From: Thermobifida halotolerans
GTDB taxonomy: Bacteria; Actinomycetota; Actinomycetes; Streptosporangiales; Streptosporangiaceae
Direction of reading: 5' to 3'
Length of the DNA stretch: 64,000 nucleotides
Assembly (NCBI RefSeq): GCF_003574835.2
Contig: NZ_CP063196.1
Span: 868,001-932,000, forward strand
In this document: piece by piece, positions 33,960 to 42,755 of the stretch
Layout: each line of letters opens with the position of its first letter
Position numbering within the stretch: position 1 is the first letter of the stretch
Position numbers and translations under genes: made by a program
The notes under the pieces: generated by a model
What the model saw: the letters and a program-made list of their open reading frames with translations, nothing else
Database searches by the model: none
What the model was told of the DNA's origin: nothing

Positions 33960-36188
33960 ATGCCGCAGACCCTCGTCGCCCTGGTCGGGACGAATCCGAC
34001 GCCGATCCTGCTGTCCGCACTGACCTACCGGCCCCGGCGGCTGGTCCTGGTGCACAGCGCGGGGACCGCCGCGCAGGCGCGCCGGATCGCCGAACGGTTC
34101 ACCGACGTCGAGCGGTCCGCGGCGGCCGACCTGTTCTGCCTGGGACAGGACGTCGGCGACTTCTCGGCGGTACAGGAGGGGTACGCGCGGCTGCTGGAGG
34201 AGTACGGGACCGCCCTCGCCGACACGCCGTGGCGGCTGTGCTTCACCGGCGGGACCAAGCCCATGAGCGTGGTGTTCGCGCTGGAGCACGCCGAACTGTT
34301 CCCCGAGCGCCACGACTGGCGCGGCTACGTGGACGCCACGGGCGGCGACATCCGGTTCACCGACGGCTCCGGCCGGCCGGTCGACCACCGCGGGCTGAGC
34401 GTCGCCGCGCTGGCCGCGCTGCACGGGGTGGAACTGGCCCGCACCCCCGACCACGAGCTGGTCGAACTGGTGGCACGGCAACCGCGGCGGGGCGAGCAGG
34501 AGGTGCGCCGCCGCCTGCCCGACGCCCGCCACCTGGCGGGCGTCCTCGCGGAGGGGCGGGTGCTGCGCTGCTTCCGGGAGTTGGCCGCCCACGCCGCGGC
34601 CGGGGAGGTGGAGGTCGCCCACTCCCTGTTCGTGCCCGACCCGCGCCCGGGACGCGGCGGCGGGCAGCACGCGATCGGCGACTTCGACCTGGTGGTGCGC
34701 CACCGTCACCGGGTGCTGTGCGTGGAGTGCAAGACCGCGCCGCAGGACGTTCCGCGCAGCGCCGGGTGGACGGTGACCAAGGCGCGACGGGTCTTCGGGG
34801 ACGCCGCGCTCGTGCTGTTCGTCTACCGGGGCGGCAGCAGCGGGGAACTGGCCGCCAACCCGCGTCTGGACCGGGTCACCGACGACGACGTGTGGGCGTT
34901 CAACCGGCACCTGCGGGGACAGGCGGGACGGCGCCCCCAGGTGCGGGTGCTCACCGACCGGCAGGTGCGGGAGCTCGGCCCCGGATGGGCGGAGGAGCTG
35001 TTCGGCCCCGAGCCGCGGAAGTGGGAGAGGCGCGGGGTGTTGCCGCCGATCGCCCCGGGCGAGGCCACCGGGCGGGACCCGCTGCTGATCAGCGCGGTGG
35101 GCGGCAGCCGACTGGGAGTGCTCGGCGCGGTGTACGCGCACCGGCCGGCGCGGACCGTGCTGGTGCGCACCCCTGAGATCGACGTCACGACCCTGAGGCC
35201 GCCGGTGGAGGCGGCCATGGCCCACGCGCGCGGCGAGCCGGTCCCCCCGCCGCGCCGGGGGCGCCGGAGTCGGCGCGGCGGCGGGAGCGGCGCGGTGTCC
35301 TGCCTGGACCGGGCGGTGGCCGCCGCCGACATCCCCGCCGCGGTCGAGGCGGTGCGGGCCGAGATCCACCGCGCCCGCCGCGAGGGGCGGCCGGTGGTGC
35401 TGGACGTGACCGCCGGGTCCAAGGCGGCCAGCGTGGCGCTGGCGCTGGCCGCCCACGCGGTCGACACCATCGCCTACACCGATCCGCTGACCCGGCGGGT
35501 CTCGGTCTTCACCCCCGCCGACCCCGAACCGGCGCGGCCGTTCGACGCACCCGAGGTCGCCTGGAGTTCGGTGCTCGGCGGATACGAGCCGCTCGACCGG
35601 CCGCTGCCCGCGGTGGTCGGCCGGTTCGCGGCCCAGCAGGTCGACGCGGAACTGCTGGAGGAGGCGGCCCGCGTCGTGGCCGACCGCGCCGAGGCCCGGG
35701 GGCGCCGGGCGCGGCGGTGGGTGGACGGCGAGGCCCGCGCCCTGCCGGGCCAGCCCACCGGATACCGGTGGACGGACGGGGAGCTGGGGCAGTTCGCCGC
35801 GCAGGAGCGGCCGACGCTGGTGGTCACCGTCGCCGACCGCGCCGTGGGACTGACCGCGCCCCGCGAGCGCCACCACCGCTACCGGCGCGGCGTCGACGTC
35901 TACCCGCCCGAGCCGGACCGGATGCGGCGGCTCACGGCCGGGGAGTGGGCGCACAGCGTCTACGCCGCCGCCAGCCGACTGTCCGCGCTGTGCGGCGTGG
36001 CGGGGCGCACCCTCGCCCTGGCGCACGGGGTCGGCCTCGACCCGAACCGCACGGCCGACCTGGTCGACTGGCACTCCTACGCCACGGCCTACCAGGACGC
36101 GCACCGTCCGAGAGTGCTCGGTGCGCGTCCCGGCGAGACGGCGTTCGCCGAGGACGTCGACGAGGTGCTGGACGAACTGGGGCTGTGA
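33960..36188 (+). CDS. Double-CARF PD-(D/E)XK nuclease, Can1-like CRISPR ancillary effector
   Basis: 742 aa. Residues 1-155 form a first CARF domain (TLVALVGTNPTPIL; CFTGGTKPMSVV). Residues ~185-350 hold a PD-(D/E)XK nuclease with GDFDLVV (Asp241/243) and CVECK (Glu256, Lys258). Residues ~373-520 form a second CARF domain (LLISAVGGSRLGVL; LDVTAGSKAASV). Residues ~530-742 are a further domain without recognisable catalytic residues. Tandem CARF domains with one active nuclease are the layout of Thermus Can1, which is a monomer activated by cyclic tetra-adenylate and cuts DNA. An alternative GTG at 33927 adds 11 residues, but the beta1 strand begins right at this ATG. The cas10 gene follows 21 bases on. 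Confidence 0.85.
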   Translation: MPQTLVALVGTNPTPILLSALTYRPRRLVLVHSAGTAAQARRIAERFTDVERSAAADLFCLGQDVGDFSAVQEGYARLLEEYGTALADTPWRLCFTGGTKPMSVVFALEHAELFPERHDWRGYVDATGGDIRFTDGSGRPVDHRGLSVAALAALHGVELARTPDHELVELVARQPRRGEQEVRRRLPDARHLAGVLAEGRVLRCFRELAAHAAAGEVEVAHSLFVPDPRPGRGGGQHAIGDFDLVVRHRHRVLCVECKTAPQDVPRSAGWTVTKARRVFGDAALVLFVYRGGSSGELAANPRLDRVTDDDVWAFNRHLRGQAGRRPQVRVLTDRQVRELGPGWAEELFGPEPRKWERRGVLPPIAPGEATGRDPLLISAVGGSRLGVLGAVYAHRPARTVLVRTPEIDVTTLRPPVEAAMAHARGEPVPPPRRGRRSRRGGGSGAVSCLDRAVAAADIPAAVEAVRAEIHRARREGRPVVLDVTAGSKAASVALALAAHAVDTIAYTDPLTRRVSVFTPADPEPARPFDAPEVAWSSVLGGYEPLDRPLPAVVGRFAAQQVDAELLEEAARVVADRAEARGRRARRWVDGEARALPGQPTGYRWTDGELGQFAAQERPTLVVTVADRAVGLTAPRERHHRYRRGVDVYPPEPDRMRRLTAGEWAHSVYAAASRLSALCGVAGRTLALAHGVGLDPNRTADLVDWHSYATAYQDAHRPRVLGARPGETAFAEDVDEVLDELGL

Positions 36189-36209
36189 GCCGCCGAGAGG
36201 GAGGGACGG

Positions 36210-37973
36210 GTGAGGTCAGCGACCGGTGGACCGGCGGGCGACGCGGGAGTCGTGGTCGGGGTCGACCTGCGCGGGATCCAGGCGTACGTGTACAGCGGGC
36301 AGCGGGTGCTGGACGCGGTGGGCCGCGCCGCCCAGGTGGAGTCGTTCACCAGGACCGACGGCCCCGACGGGGTGGGCGACCTGCTGGGAGAGGAGGTGCG
36401 CGCGGTGCTGCGGGACGCGGGCGGCGCCCTGTCGGTGGACTTCGCCGAGCAGGCGGCGGCGCGGGAGTTCGTGGCCCGCTACACCCGCCGTCTGCGGGAC
36501 CGGGCCGACGACCTGGTGCCGGTGGTCGCGTTCGTCCCCTACGGCCCGGGCGAGGAGGCGCCCGACTTCGTGAGCGCCTACCGCAGCCTGCCGGACCGGT
36601 TGCGGCGGGCCCGCGCCCGGCACTCGGCGGCGCACGCGCCCGCGCGTGGGTACGGGATCACCGCCGTGTGCTCGGTCAGCGGACGGCCCGCCGAGGTCGT
36701 GGACCGCAGCCGGGACGTCGGGACGGGCGGGGAGCGGGTCAGCGCGGACGTGGCGCGGGCCCGCCGGGTGGGCCGGGAGTGGCACCGCAGGCTGAACCGG
36801 CGGCTGCTGGCGGGACTGCGCGCCCCCGACGGCAGCGCCCTGGAGCTGCCGACCGAGATCGACCAGTTGGGTCGCGACCTGGGAGAGCGCAGCCGGGTCG
36901 CGGTCGTCCACCTCGACTTCAACGGCATGGGGGAGCGGCTGGGCGGCTACGACCGGCGACTCGCGGGAGTGCCGGGATCACGCGAGTCGGTGCGGGCGCA
37001 GCGGAAGCTGTCGCGGACCATCGCGGCGCTCACCGACGGCCTGGCGCGGGATCTGGTCCGCGGCGTGGCCGAGGCGGTCACCGTGGACGGGCTGGGACGC
37101 CCCGGGGTGCGGGGAAGCGGCGCGGGAGGCACGGTGTCCCTGCCGAAGGAGGACGGGCGGATCCGGGTGCCGGTGCGCCCCATCGTGGTCGCCGGGGACG
37201 ACCTGACGCTGGTGTGCGACGCGCGGTTGGCGTTCAGCCTGGTGCGGCGCGCCTTCGAGTGGTTGGACGCCGATCCGCGGCGCCTGGACCCCCGGGACGT
37301 GCGGGCGAGAACGCACCGGGCGTGGCTGGCGCTCGTCGACGGCGACGAGGAGACGGCACTCGCCCTCGCCGGCGAGAAGGAGCTGGGCTGGGCGCGGTCG
37401 GCGGGCTTTGAGGAGGACGGCCACACCACCCTGGTGCCCACGGTCGGGGCGGGGGTGGCGGTGCAGCCGGTGGGGGCGCCGCTGGTGCTGGGCTACCGCG
37501 TCAGCGAGGCGCTGTGCGCCGAGGCCAAGAGGGCGCGCAGGCGCTGGCTGGCCGAGGAGGGCGGCGACGACCACGCGGTGGCGTGGACGCTGCGGCTGGA
37601 CGGCGCCGACCGGGCGGTGCGCAGGCTGCGGGAGGCGGAGGGGACGGGCGGGCGCAGCGAGCAGCCGTGGGACGGCTGGGGGTTCGTCGACTTCCTCGAC
37701 CGCTACCTGTCGGCGGAACGCGAGGGCAGCCTGCGGTGGGGTGACAACGCCGCCCAGCGGTCCTGGTTCCGGTCCGCGCTGGTGCCGCTGCTGCAGCGCG
37801 GTGGGGACCTGGAGGCCGAACTGCAGCGCCGGGCACGCGGCCGCGGCGCGCGGATCCGGTTGCCCGAGGACCGCACCCCCGGCGGGCTGCTGGACGCGGT
37901 GGAGCTGCTGGACCTGCACCTGGACGTGCCGCTGGGACGCACCGGGGAGGGGGCCCCGGATGGCCGAGCCTGA
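36210..37973 (+). CDS. cas10: Type III CRISPR Cas10 (palm domains, no HD nuclease)
   Basis: 587 aa, GTG with GAGAGGGAGGGACGG upstream. The protein opens at once with a ferredoxin-like palm (VVVGVDLRGIQAYVYSGQRVLDAVGRAAQVESF); there is no N-terminal HD domain. The second palm has VHLDFNGMG (Asp236, Asn238) and VVAGDDLTLV, in which the usual GGDD is AGDD (328-331). The catalytic Asp pair is kept, so cyclic oligoadenylate synthesis is expected, matching the CARF effector just upstream. The last ~170 residues are a helical D4-like domain. At under 600 aa it is short for Cas10. Loss of HD implies no DNase activity from this subunit. It overlaps cas7 by 14 bases. Confidence 0.88.
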   Translation: MRSATGGPAGDAGVVVGVDLRGIQAYVYSGQRVLDAVGRAAQVESFTRTDGPDGVGDLLGEEVRAVLRDAGGALSVDFAEQAAAREFVARYTRRLRDRADDLVPVVAFVPYGPGEEAPDFVSAYRSLPDRLRRARARHSAAHAPARGYGITAVCSVSGRPAEVVDRSRDVGTGGERVSADVARARRVGREWHRRLNRRLLAGLRAPDGSALELPTEIDQLGRDLGERSRVAVVHLDFNGMGERLGGYDRRLAGVPGSRESVRAQRKLSRTIAALTDGLARDLVRGVAEAVTVDGLGRPGVRGSGAGGTVSLPKEDGRIRVPVRPIVVAGDDLTLVCDARLAFSLVRRAFEWLDADPRRLDPRDVRARTHRAWLALVDGDEETALALAGEKELGWARSAGFEEDGHTTLVPTVGAGVAVQPVGAPLVLGYRVSEALCAEAKRARRRWLAEEGGDDHAVAWTLRLDGADRAVRRLREAEGTGGRSEQPWDGWGFVDFLDRYLSAEREGSLRWGDNAAQRSWFRSALVPLLQRGGDLEAELQRRARGRGARIRLPEDRTPGGLLDAVELLDLHLDVPLGRTGEGAPDGRA

Positions 37974-38628
37974 CCGGATCGTGGTCGACGTGGTCAGCCC
38001 GGCGCTGTTCGTGGGGGCCGGCGCCGGCGGCAGCGGCGTGGACACCGACGTCGTCACCGACGCCCACGGGATTCCGTTCCTGCCGCGCCACCGACTGGCG
38101 GCGCGGTTGCGCGCGGGAGCGGTGAGCGCGGTGCGGGCCGCACCCGAGTTGGCGGAGGCGGCGCGCGCGGTGTTCGGGACGGCCGGCTCCCACGGCCCCG
38201 ACCGGGCGCTGCGGTTGGGCGACGCGGCACCGTCGGAGCCGGTGCGCGCGGCGGTGGCGTGGGCGCTGGCCCGGCGGCCGGAGGCGGAGCGCGCCGCGCT
38301 GCGGCGCGCGGTCACCGAGGCCTACACCGCGATGGAGTCGGGGATCGAGGTCGACGAGTACGGCGTCGCGGTACCGGGGCGGCTGCGCACCCACCGGGTG
38401 CTGCTGCCGGGTCCGCGGTTGGGCGCGCGGCTGCGGTGGGCGCGCGCACCCGACGAGGAGCAGTGGCGGTGCCTGGCGCGGGCGTGCCTGGCGGTCACGC
38501 AGAGCGGATTGAAGGCCAGCCGGGGCCGGGGACGGGTGGACGTGCGCCTGGCGGGCCCCGGGGAGGAGGACCCGCACGCGACCACGCTGCGGCTGGCGGG
38601 ACTCGGTGTCCGAGAGGGGCGGGCATGA
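37960..38628 (+). CDS. cas7: Cas7 (Csm3-like RAMP) subunit of the type III-D complex
   Basis: 222 aa, ATG inside the end of cas10 with GGGGAGGGGGCC upstream. The N-terminus VVDVVSPALFVGAGAGGSGVDTDVVTDAHGIPFLPRHRLAARL matches the Csm3-type pattern, in which the Asp of the thumb loop (GVDTD) cuts target RNA and G.PFLP...LAARLR lies on the first helix. The C-terminal glycine-rich loop is SGLKASRGRGRVDV. It would form one backbone position along the guide RNA. It is a standalone Cas7; in characterised III-D2 complexes this unit is fused to Cas5 and Cas11. ATGA overlap with the next gene. Confidence 0.82.
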   Translation: MAEPDRIVVDVVSPALFVGAGAGGSGVDTDVVTDAHGIPFLPRHRLAARLRAGAVSAVRAAPELAEAARAVFGTAGSHGPDRALRLGDAAPSEPVRAAVAWALARRPEAERAALRRAVTEAYTAMESGIEVDEYGVAVPGRLRTHRVLLPGPRLGARLRWARAPDEEQWRCLARACLAVTQSGLKASRGRGRVDVRLAGPGEEDPHATTLRLAGLGVREGRA

Positions 38629-40433
38629 CCGCGGAACGTGGAGTGACCGGATACCTGCCGCTGCGGCTGCTGCTGACCGCGGGGGTGGCGACCCGCACCC
38701 GGCTCGATCCGCTGCGGGTGGAGGCCGAGCGGGTCATCAACGGGCGCGCGCAGCGCGGCATGCTCGCCGCGGCGCTGCGTGACGCGGGACGTGACCGGGA
38801 GTTGGACGAGTGGGTGGCGCGGGGCGGCGTGTGGTTCGCGCCCGCCTTCCCCCGACTGGAGGCGGGAGTGGCGGCGGGCGGAGCGGGGGGCGTGGTGGAG
38901 CGCACCACGGTCGCCGTTCCCGCGCCCGCGACGCTGTTCAGGTCGGGCGCGGACGACACGGGAGACGCTGTCGACCTGGAGCGGGTGCAGCCGAGTCCGG
39001 GGGTCGCCTACCGCGCCCTGGGCGGGTTGCTGGCGCCGGAGGCGGGGTACCGGGCGGCGGTGGCCGCCACCGCCGAGCAGTACCTGGGCCGGGGGCGCGG
39101 TGACGGGACCGGTCGGGGGGCGCCGTTCTTCACCACCACCCTGGACGCCGGCCAGGTGTTCGAGACCCGCTGGCAGATGTGGGCCGCCGACGGGGCGCGA
39201 CTGGACGCGCTGGCGTGGCGGGTCGTGGACTTCCTGACCGAGGCGCGGGGGAGGCTGGTGCTGGGCGCGGCGGGCGCGCGGGCGCACGGCGGCGAGGTGC
39301 GGGTGGACCTGGCCGAGGACGCGGTGCGGCCGGGACGGCCGGTGGCCGCCGACCGGATCGGCCTGACCGCGGACCGCGACTGGCCCGCGGGCGAGGAACG
39401 CGACCTGGTGCTGCTGTCCCCGGCCCTGGTGTGCGGGGCGGGAGGCGGCTTCCACCCGCGGGCGCTGGTCGCGGCGGTGGCGCGCCGGTTTCCGGGCACG
39501 GCGGTGGAGGTGGTCACCGCGCACGTGGAGGCGCAGGCGGTGGGCGGCTACCACCGCGGCTACCGGGGGCCGGTGGCGGAGCGGTGGGCGGCGCGACCGG
39601 GAAGCGTGGTGCGGCTGCGGCCGAACCGGCCGCTGACGACGGAGCAGGTCCGCGCACTGGAGGCGCACCCGCTGGGCGAGCGCGCCGCCGACGGCTACGG
39701 CCAGTTCGCGGTGCTGGCCGTGCGGGAGCGGGTGGTCGCGCCCGTGGAGGTGGCGCCGGTCCCCGGCGGGGGCGGCATTCGGCTGGCCGACGGCACCGAG
39801 GCGCGGATCGGCGCCGCTTCACCGGCCGGATGGCTGCAGAGCGACCGCGACCTGGGGCGCCTGTACGACACGCTGCTGGCCAACGCGGCCGCGGAGCCGG
39901 TGCGCGCCTTCGCCCGCCGCCTGGCCGCCGTCGACGACGACCTGCGCGGCCTGACGCCCAGCCTGCTGGGGCGGCTGCGCGAGGTGGCCGCCGCCCCGCA
40001 CCCCACGGCCGAGCGGGCGCTGCGGGCGCTGGCCGACGCGGTCGGGGAACGGGACGCCCCCGGAGGGCCGGGGCCGCGGCTGCGGGGAAAGGCGCTGGAG
40101 AAGGTGGCCGACGCCCGGGTGCGCGTCGCCGGGCACCGCGTGCCGGTGCGGGACTGGTTCGCGGAGCTGGCGCGCGACCCGCGGCGGTGGTGGGACCGCC
40201 ACGCCGGCGCCGACGCCCGGCTGGCGTCCGCGCTCGCCGAGGCGCTGGTCGCCGTGGACCTGACCCACCCCACCGGGGTGGGCGCCGATCTGACGGACGC
40301 GGCGCGCGACTGGCGGCGCCGCCACGCCGCGCGGCTGGCACTGCTGCTGGTGGCCACCTGGCTGGCCGAACTGGCCCGCAACCTGCGTGAGGCGGCCGGG
40401 AGGGACGGGGAGGGCCGCCGCGGTGAGTCCTGA
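38625..40433 (+). CDS. csx10: Csx10-like Cas5-group RAMP with long helical C-terminus (possible Cas5-Cas11 fusion)
   Basis: 602 aa. The N-terminal ~370 residues look like Csx10: YLPLRLLLTAGVATR, RVINGRAQRGMLAAALR, TTTLDAGQVFETRWQMWA, VVDFLTEARGRLVLGAAGARAHGG and SVVRLRPNRPLT, ending in HPLGERAADGYGQFAVL, the glycine-containing RAMP loop. Csx10 replaces Cas5/Csm4 in type III-D and holds the 5' tag of the guide RNA. Residues ~395-602 are entirely helical with no RAMP features and could stand in for the small subunit Cas11, for which no separate gene is present. An internal start could also produce it alone. It overlaps the next gene by 11 bases. Confidence 0.75.
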   Translation: MTAERGVTGYLPLRLLLTAGVATRTRLDPLRVEAERVINGRAQRGMLAAALRDAGRDRELDEWVARGGVWFAPAFPRLEAGVAAGGAGGVVERTTVAVPAPATLFRSGADDTGDAVDLERVQPSPGVAYRALGGLLAPEAGYRAAVAATAEQYLGRGRGDGTGRGAPFFTTTLDAGQVFETRWQMWAADGARLDALAWRVVDFLTEARGRLVLGAAGARAHGGEVRVDLAEDAVRPGRPVAADRIGLTADRDWPAGEERDLVLLSPALVCGAGGGFHPRALVAAVARRFPGTAVEVVTAHVEAQAVGGYHRGYRGPVAERWAARPGSVVRLRPNRPLTTEQVRALEAHPLGERAADGYGQFAVLAVRERVVAPVEVAPVPGGGGIRLADGTEARIGAASPAGWLQSDRDLGRLYDTLLANAAAEPVRAFARRLAAVDDDLRGLTPSLLGRLREVAAAPHPTAERALRALADAVGERDAPGGPGPRLRGKALEKVADARVRVAGHRVPVRDWFAELARDPRRWWDRHAGADARLASALAEALVAVDLTHPTGVGADLTDAARDWRRRHAARLALLLVATWLAELARNLREAAGRDGEGRRGES

Positions 40434-42078
40434 GCGGATGGGACGCGGAAGCGCGGCGCGCGCCCTGGCGGAGCTCGCGGGCGGGGCGGCCACCGGACCC
40501 GTCCGGCTGTGGGAGTTCGCGGTGCGGCTGCGGCTGCTGGGCGACACCCATGTCGGCGCGGCCCACGACACGCCCCGCCACGCCGCCCAAAGCGACGTCG
40601 ACCTGCTGGTGGACCGCGACCCCGGCACCGGCGTGCCCCGGCTGCGGGCCACCACGCTGGCCGGGCTGCTGCGGCACGAACTCGCCCGGCGGGCCGGGAC
40701 GGCGGCCGCCGGGCGGCTGTTCGGCGGCGCGGCGGGCGCAGGCGGGGAGGACGGGGCGCAGCGGCCCAGCCCGCTGCACCTGGACGACGCGACCGCCGAA
40801 CTCCCCGAGGGGACGGGCGTGTCGGTGCGGGTGGGCACCCGCGTGGACCCCGACACCGGCGTGGTGGCCCGCGGTGCGCTGTGGCAGACGGAGGTGCTGC
40901 CCGCGGGCACCGTGTTCACCGCGCACCTGCGGCTGCACGTGGTCGAGGAGGCCGAGGAGGCGCAACTGCTGGCACTGCTGGCCGCGGCGGCCGACGGCCT
41001 CACCGGAGAGGGCCCCGGCGTCCGCCTGGGCGGCCGCGGTGGCCGCGGCTACGGGGCGGTGCGTGCCGTGGCGTGGCGCGCCCGCCGCCACGACCTGACC
41101 GGTGCGGCCGGATGGTTCGGCTACTACGGGCGGACCTGGGAGAGCCGCCACGCCGAGATGGCACGCGACCTGGCGCGGGAACCGGACGGCGTGCGCACGG
41201 CGGTGGCCGCGGCCCTCGGCGGGCAGGCGGCGGAGGAGGTCGCGGCGGCGTTCGCCGCGGCCACGGTCCCCGATGGTCGGCGCTGGGCCGAGCTGCGGAT
41301 GCGCGTGGCGGTCGGGGAGCGCCCCACGGAGGCGTTCGTCGGCGGATGGCGGGGGGACGCGCCGCGGCCGGGCCTGCTCATGGTGGGAGAAGCCCCCGGA
41401 CTGGACCGGTTGGACGCGGTGGACCGCGCCCACCGCCGCCGCCCCGCCGTCGGTGCGCGGGGGCGGGTCGACGAACAGCCGGTACTGGGCGACACCGCGC
41501 TGTTCGCCCTGCTCAAGCGGATCGGGCGAAGGCTGGCCGGTGATCTGGCCGAGACGGGGGACGCGCACTGGCGGGCCTGGCACGACCGGTGGTGGGGAGC
41601 CGACACCGCGGCGGACACCGGGCGACGCGGGAGCGCGTCGCCCTCGCGGATCAGGCTGCGCCGGATTCCGGTGCTCGCCGGGGGAACCGAGTGGCGGGCG
41701 ACCCGGCTCACCGTGGACGCGCTGTTCGCGGACGCGGTCGAGGGGCGGCTGTCCGCCGACGCGCTGCACTGCGGTGGGCAGGCCGAGGTCGTGCTGGACG
41801 TGTGGGAGCCCGACGAGGCGGTGCTGGGCATGCTGACGCTGGTGGTGCGGGAGTTGGCCACCGTGCCCTTCGACGCCCTGGGCGCGGGGGCGGGGGTGGG
41901 GCACGGGCGGCTGGCCGTCGTCTCCGCCGCGCTCCTCGCCGCGCCCGGCGAGGAGGCCGTGGACGTGCTGGCCGCGCTGACCGACCCCGGCAGCGCGCAC
42001 CGGACGCGGGTGCGGCGGTGGGTGGACGCGTGGGTGGCGGCCGTCACCGGAGGAACCGACGACGCGGAGGGATCGTGA
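40423..42078 (+). CDS. Double Cas7 (Csm3-Csm3 fusion, Cas7-2x) of the type III-D complex
   Basis: 551 aa from a GTG with GGGGAGGG upstream; an ATG 15 bases later is an alternative. First RAMP domain, residues ~20-230: RLRLLGDTHVGAAHDTP, QSDVDLLVDRDPGTGVPRL with the candidate catalytic Asp, and glycine-rich VRLGGRGGRGYGAV. Second domain, residues ~290-550: ELRMRVAVGERP, QPVLGDTALFALLKRI and FDALGAGAGVGHGRLAVV. Two Cas7 units in one chain match the Cas7-2x subunit of III-D2 complexes. Its stop overlaps the csx19 GTG. Confidence 0.82.
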   Translation: MSPERMGRGSAARALAELAGGAATGPVRLWEFAVRLRLLGDTHVGAAHDTPRHAAQSDVDLLVDRDPGTGVPRLRATTLAGLLRHELARRAGTAAAGRLFGGAAGAGGEDGAQRPSPLHLDDATAELPEGTGVSVRVGTRVDPDTGVVARGALWQTEVLPAGTVFTAHLRLHVVEEAEEAQLLALLAAAADGLTGEGPGVRLGGRGGRGYGAVRAVAWRARRHDLTGAAGWFGYYGRTWESRHAEMARDLAREPDGVRTAVAAALGGQAAEEVAAAFAAATVPDGRRWAELRMRVAVGERPTEAFVGGWRGDAPRPGLLMVGEAPGLDRLDAVDRAHRRRPAVGARGRVDEQPVLGDTALFALLKRIGRRLAGDLAETGDAHWRAWHDRWWGADTAADTGRRGSASPSRIRLRRIPVLAGGTEWRATRLTVDALFADAVEGRLSADALHCGGQAEVVLDVWEPDEAVLGMLTLVVRELATVPFDALGAGAGVGHGRLAVVSAALLAAPGEEAVDVLAALTDPGSAHRTRVRRWVDAWVAAVTGGTDDAEGS

Positions 42079-42755
42079 CCGGAACGGAGTGGTGGCAACC
42101 GCCGCGGCCCGCGGGCGTGCGTCTGCGGGAGTTGACCGCGGAGCAGGTCGACGGGGTGCTGGCCGACGTGTTCGGCGACGGGCGGCGGTGCCGGCTGCTG
42201 GAGGAGGCGGCACCGGGCGAACGCCAGTGGCTGCTCGCGGAACTGGGCGACGGACGCGTCACCGGGACCTGCCCCGCGCACCGGTGGCGGCGTTCGGACC
42301 ACAGCGCCTTCGCCGCGCTGTCGGCGGCCCCGCCGCAGGTGCCGCAGGAGCGGTGGCGGGTGCTGGAGGTGCTGGTGTTCTGCGCCTCCGCGCAGGTCCG
42401 CGTCGGCGAGGCCGCGGCGGCGGGCTGGCTGGCGGTCGACGAGGACCACGCCGGGCTGCCGGAGTACCTGCGGCCCCGGGACCGGCGGCTGCTGCTGGCG
42501 GGCCGCACGGCACGGGTGGACCCCGGGGAGGCGCCGTTCACCCGTACCCGGGAACCGTCGGGCACCACGGCGGTGCTCCCGCTGGACTGGGGTGGGGCCG
42601 CGACCCGCCGGGAGGCGTGGCTGTCGGTGCGGGAGTACTGGGCGCGCGACGCGCACACCGGCGCGGTGGGGGTGGCCTTCCACCGCCTGACCGGCATGGC
42701 GACCGGCGAACGGCCGACACGAGCGGACGGGTGGGGAGACGACCGTGGAACCTGA
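42075..42755 (+). CDS. csx19: Csx19-like type III-D protein (TIGR03984-like)
   Basis: 226 aa from a GTG in a GTGA overlap with the double-Cas7 gene. The central part WLLAELGDGRVTGTCPAHRW...ERWRVLEVLVFCASAQVRVGEAAAAGWLAVDED resembles the Csx19 family pattern (activity-display strand, then L.E.R.F....E.R.W). Csx19 is a structural partner found with Csx10 in type III-D. I place it by position between the double-Cas7 and the large RAMP, as well as by this weak likeness. The C-terminal ~50 residues are variable. No catalytic motif. Confidence 0.6.
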   Translation: MTGTEWWQPPRPAGVRLRELTAEQVDGVLADVFGDGRRCRLLEEAAPGERQWLLAELGDGRVTGTCPAHRWRRSDHSAFAALSAAPPQVPQERWRVLEVLVFCASAQVRVGEAAAAGWLAVDEDHAGLPEYLRPRDRRLLLAGRTARVDPGEAPFTRTREPSGTTAVLPLDWGGAATRREAWLSVREYWARDAHTGAVGVAFHRLTGMATGERPTRADGWGDDRGT

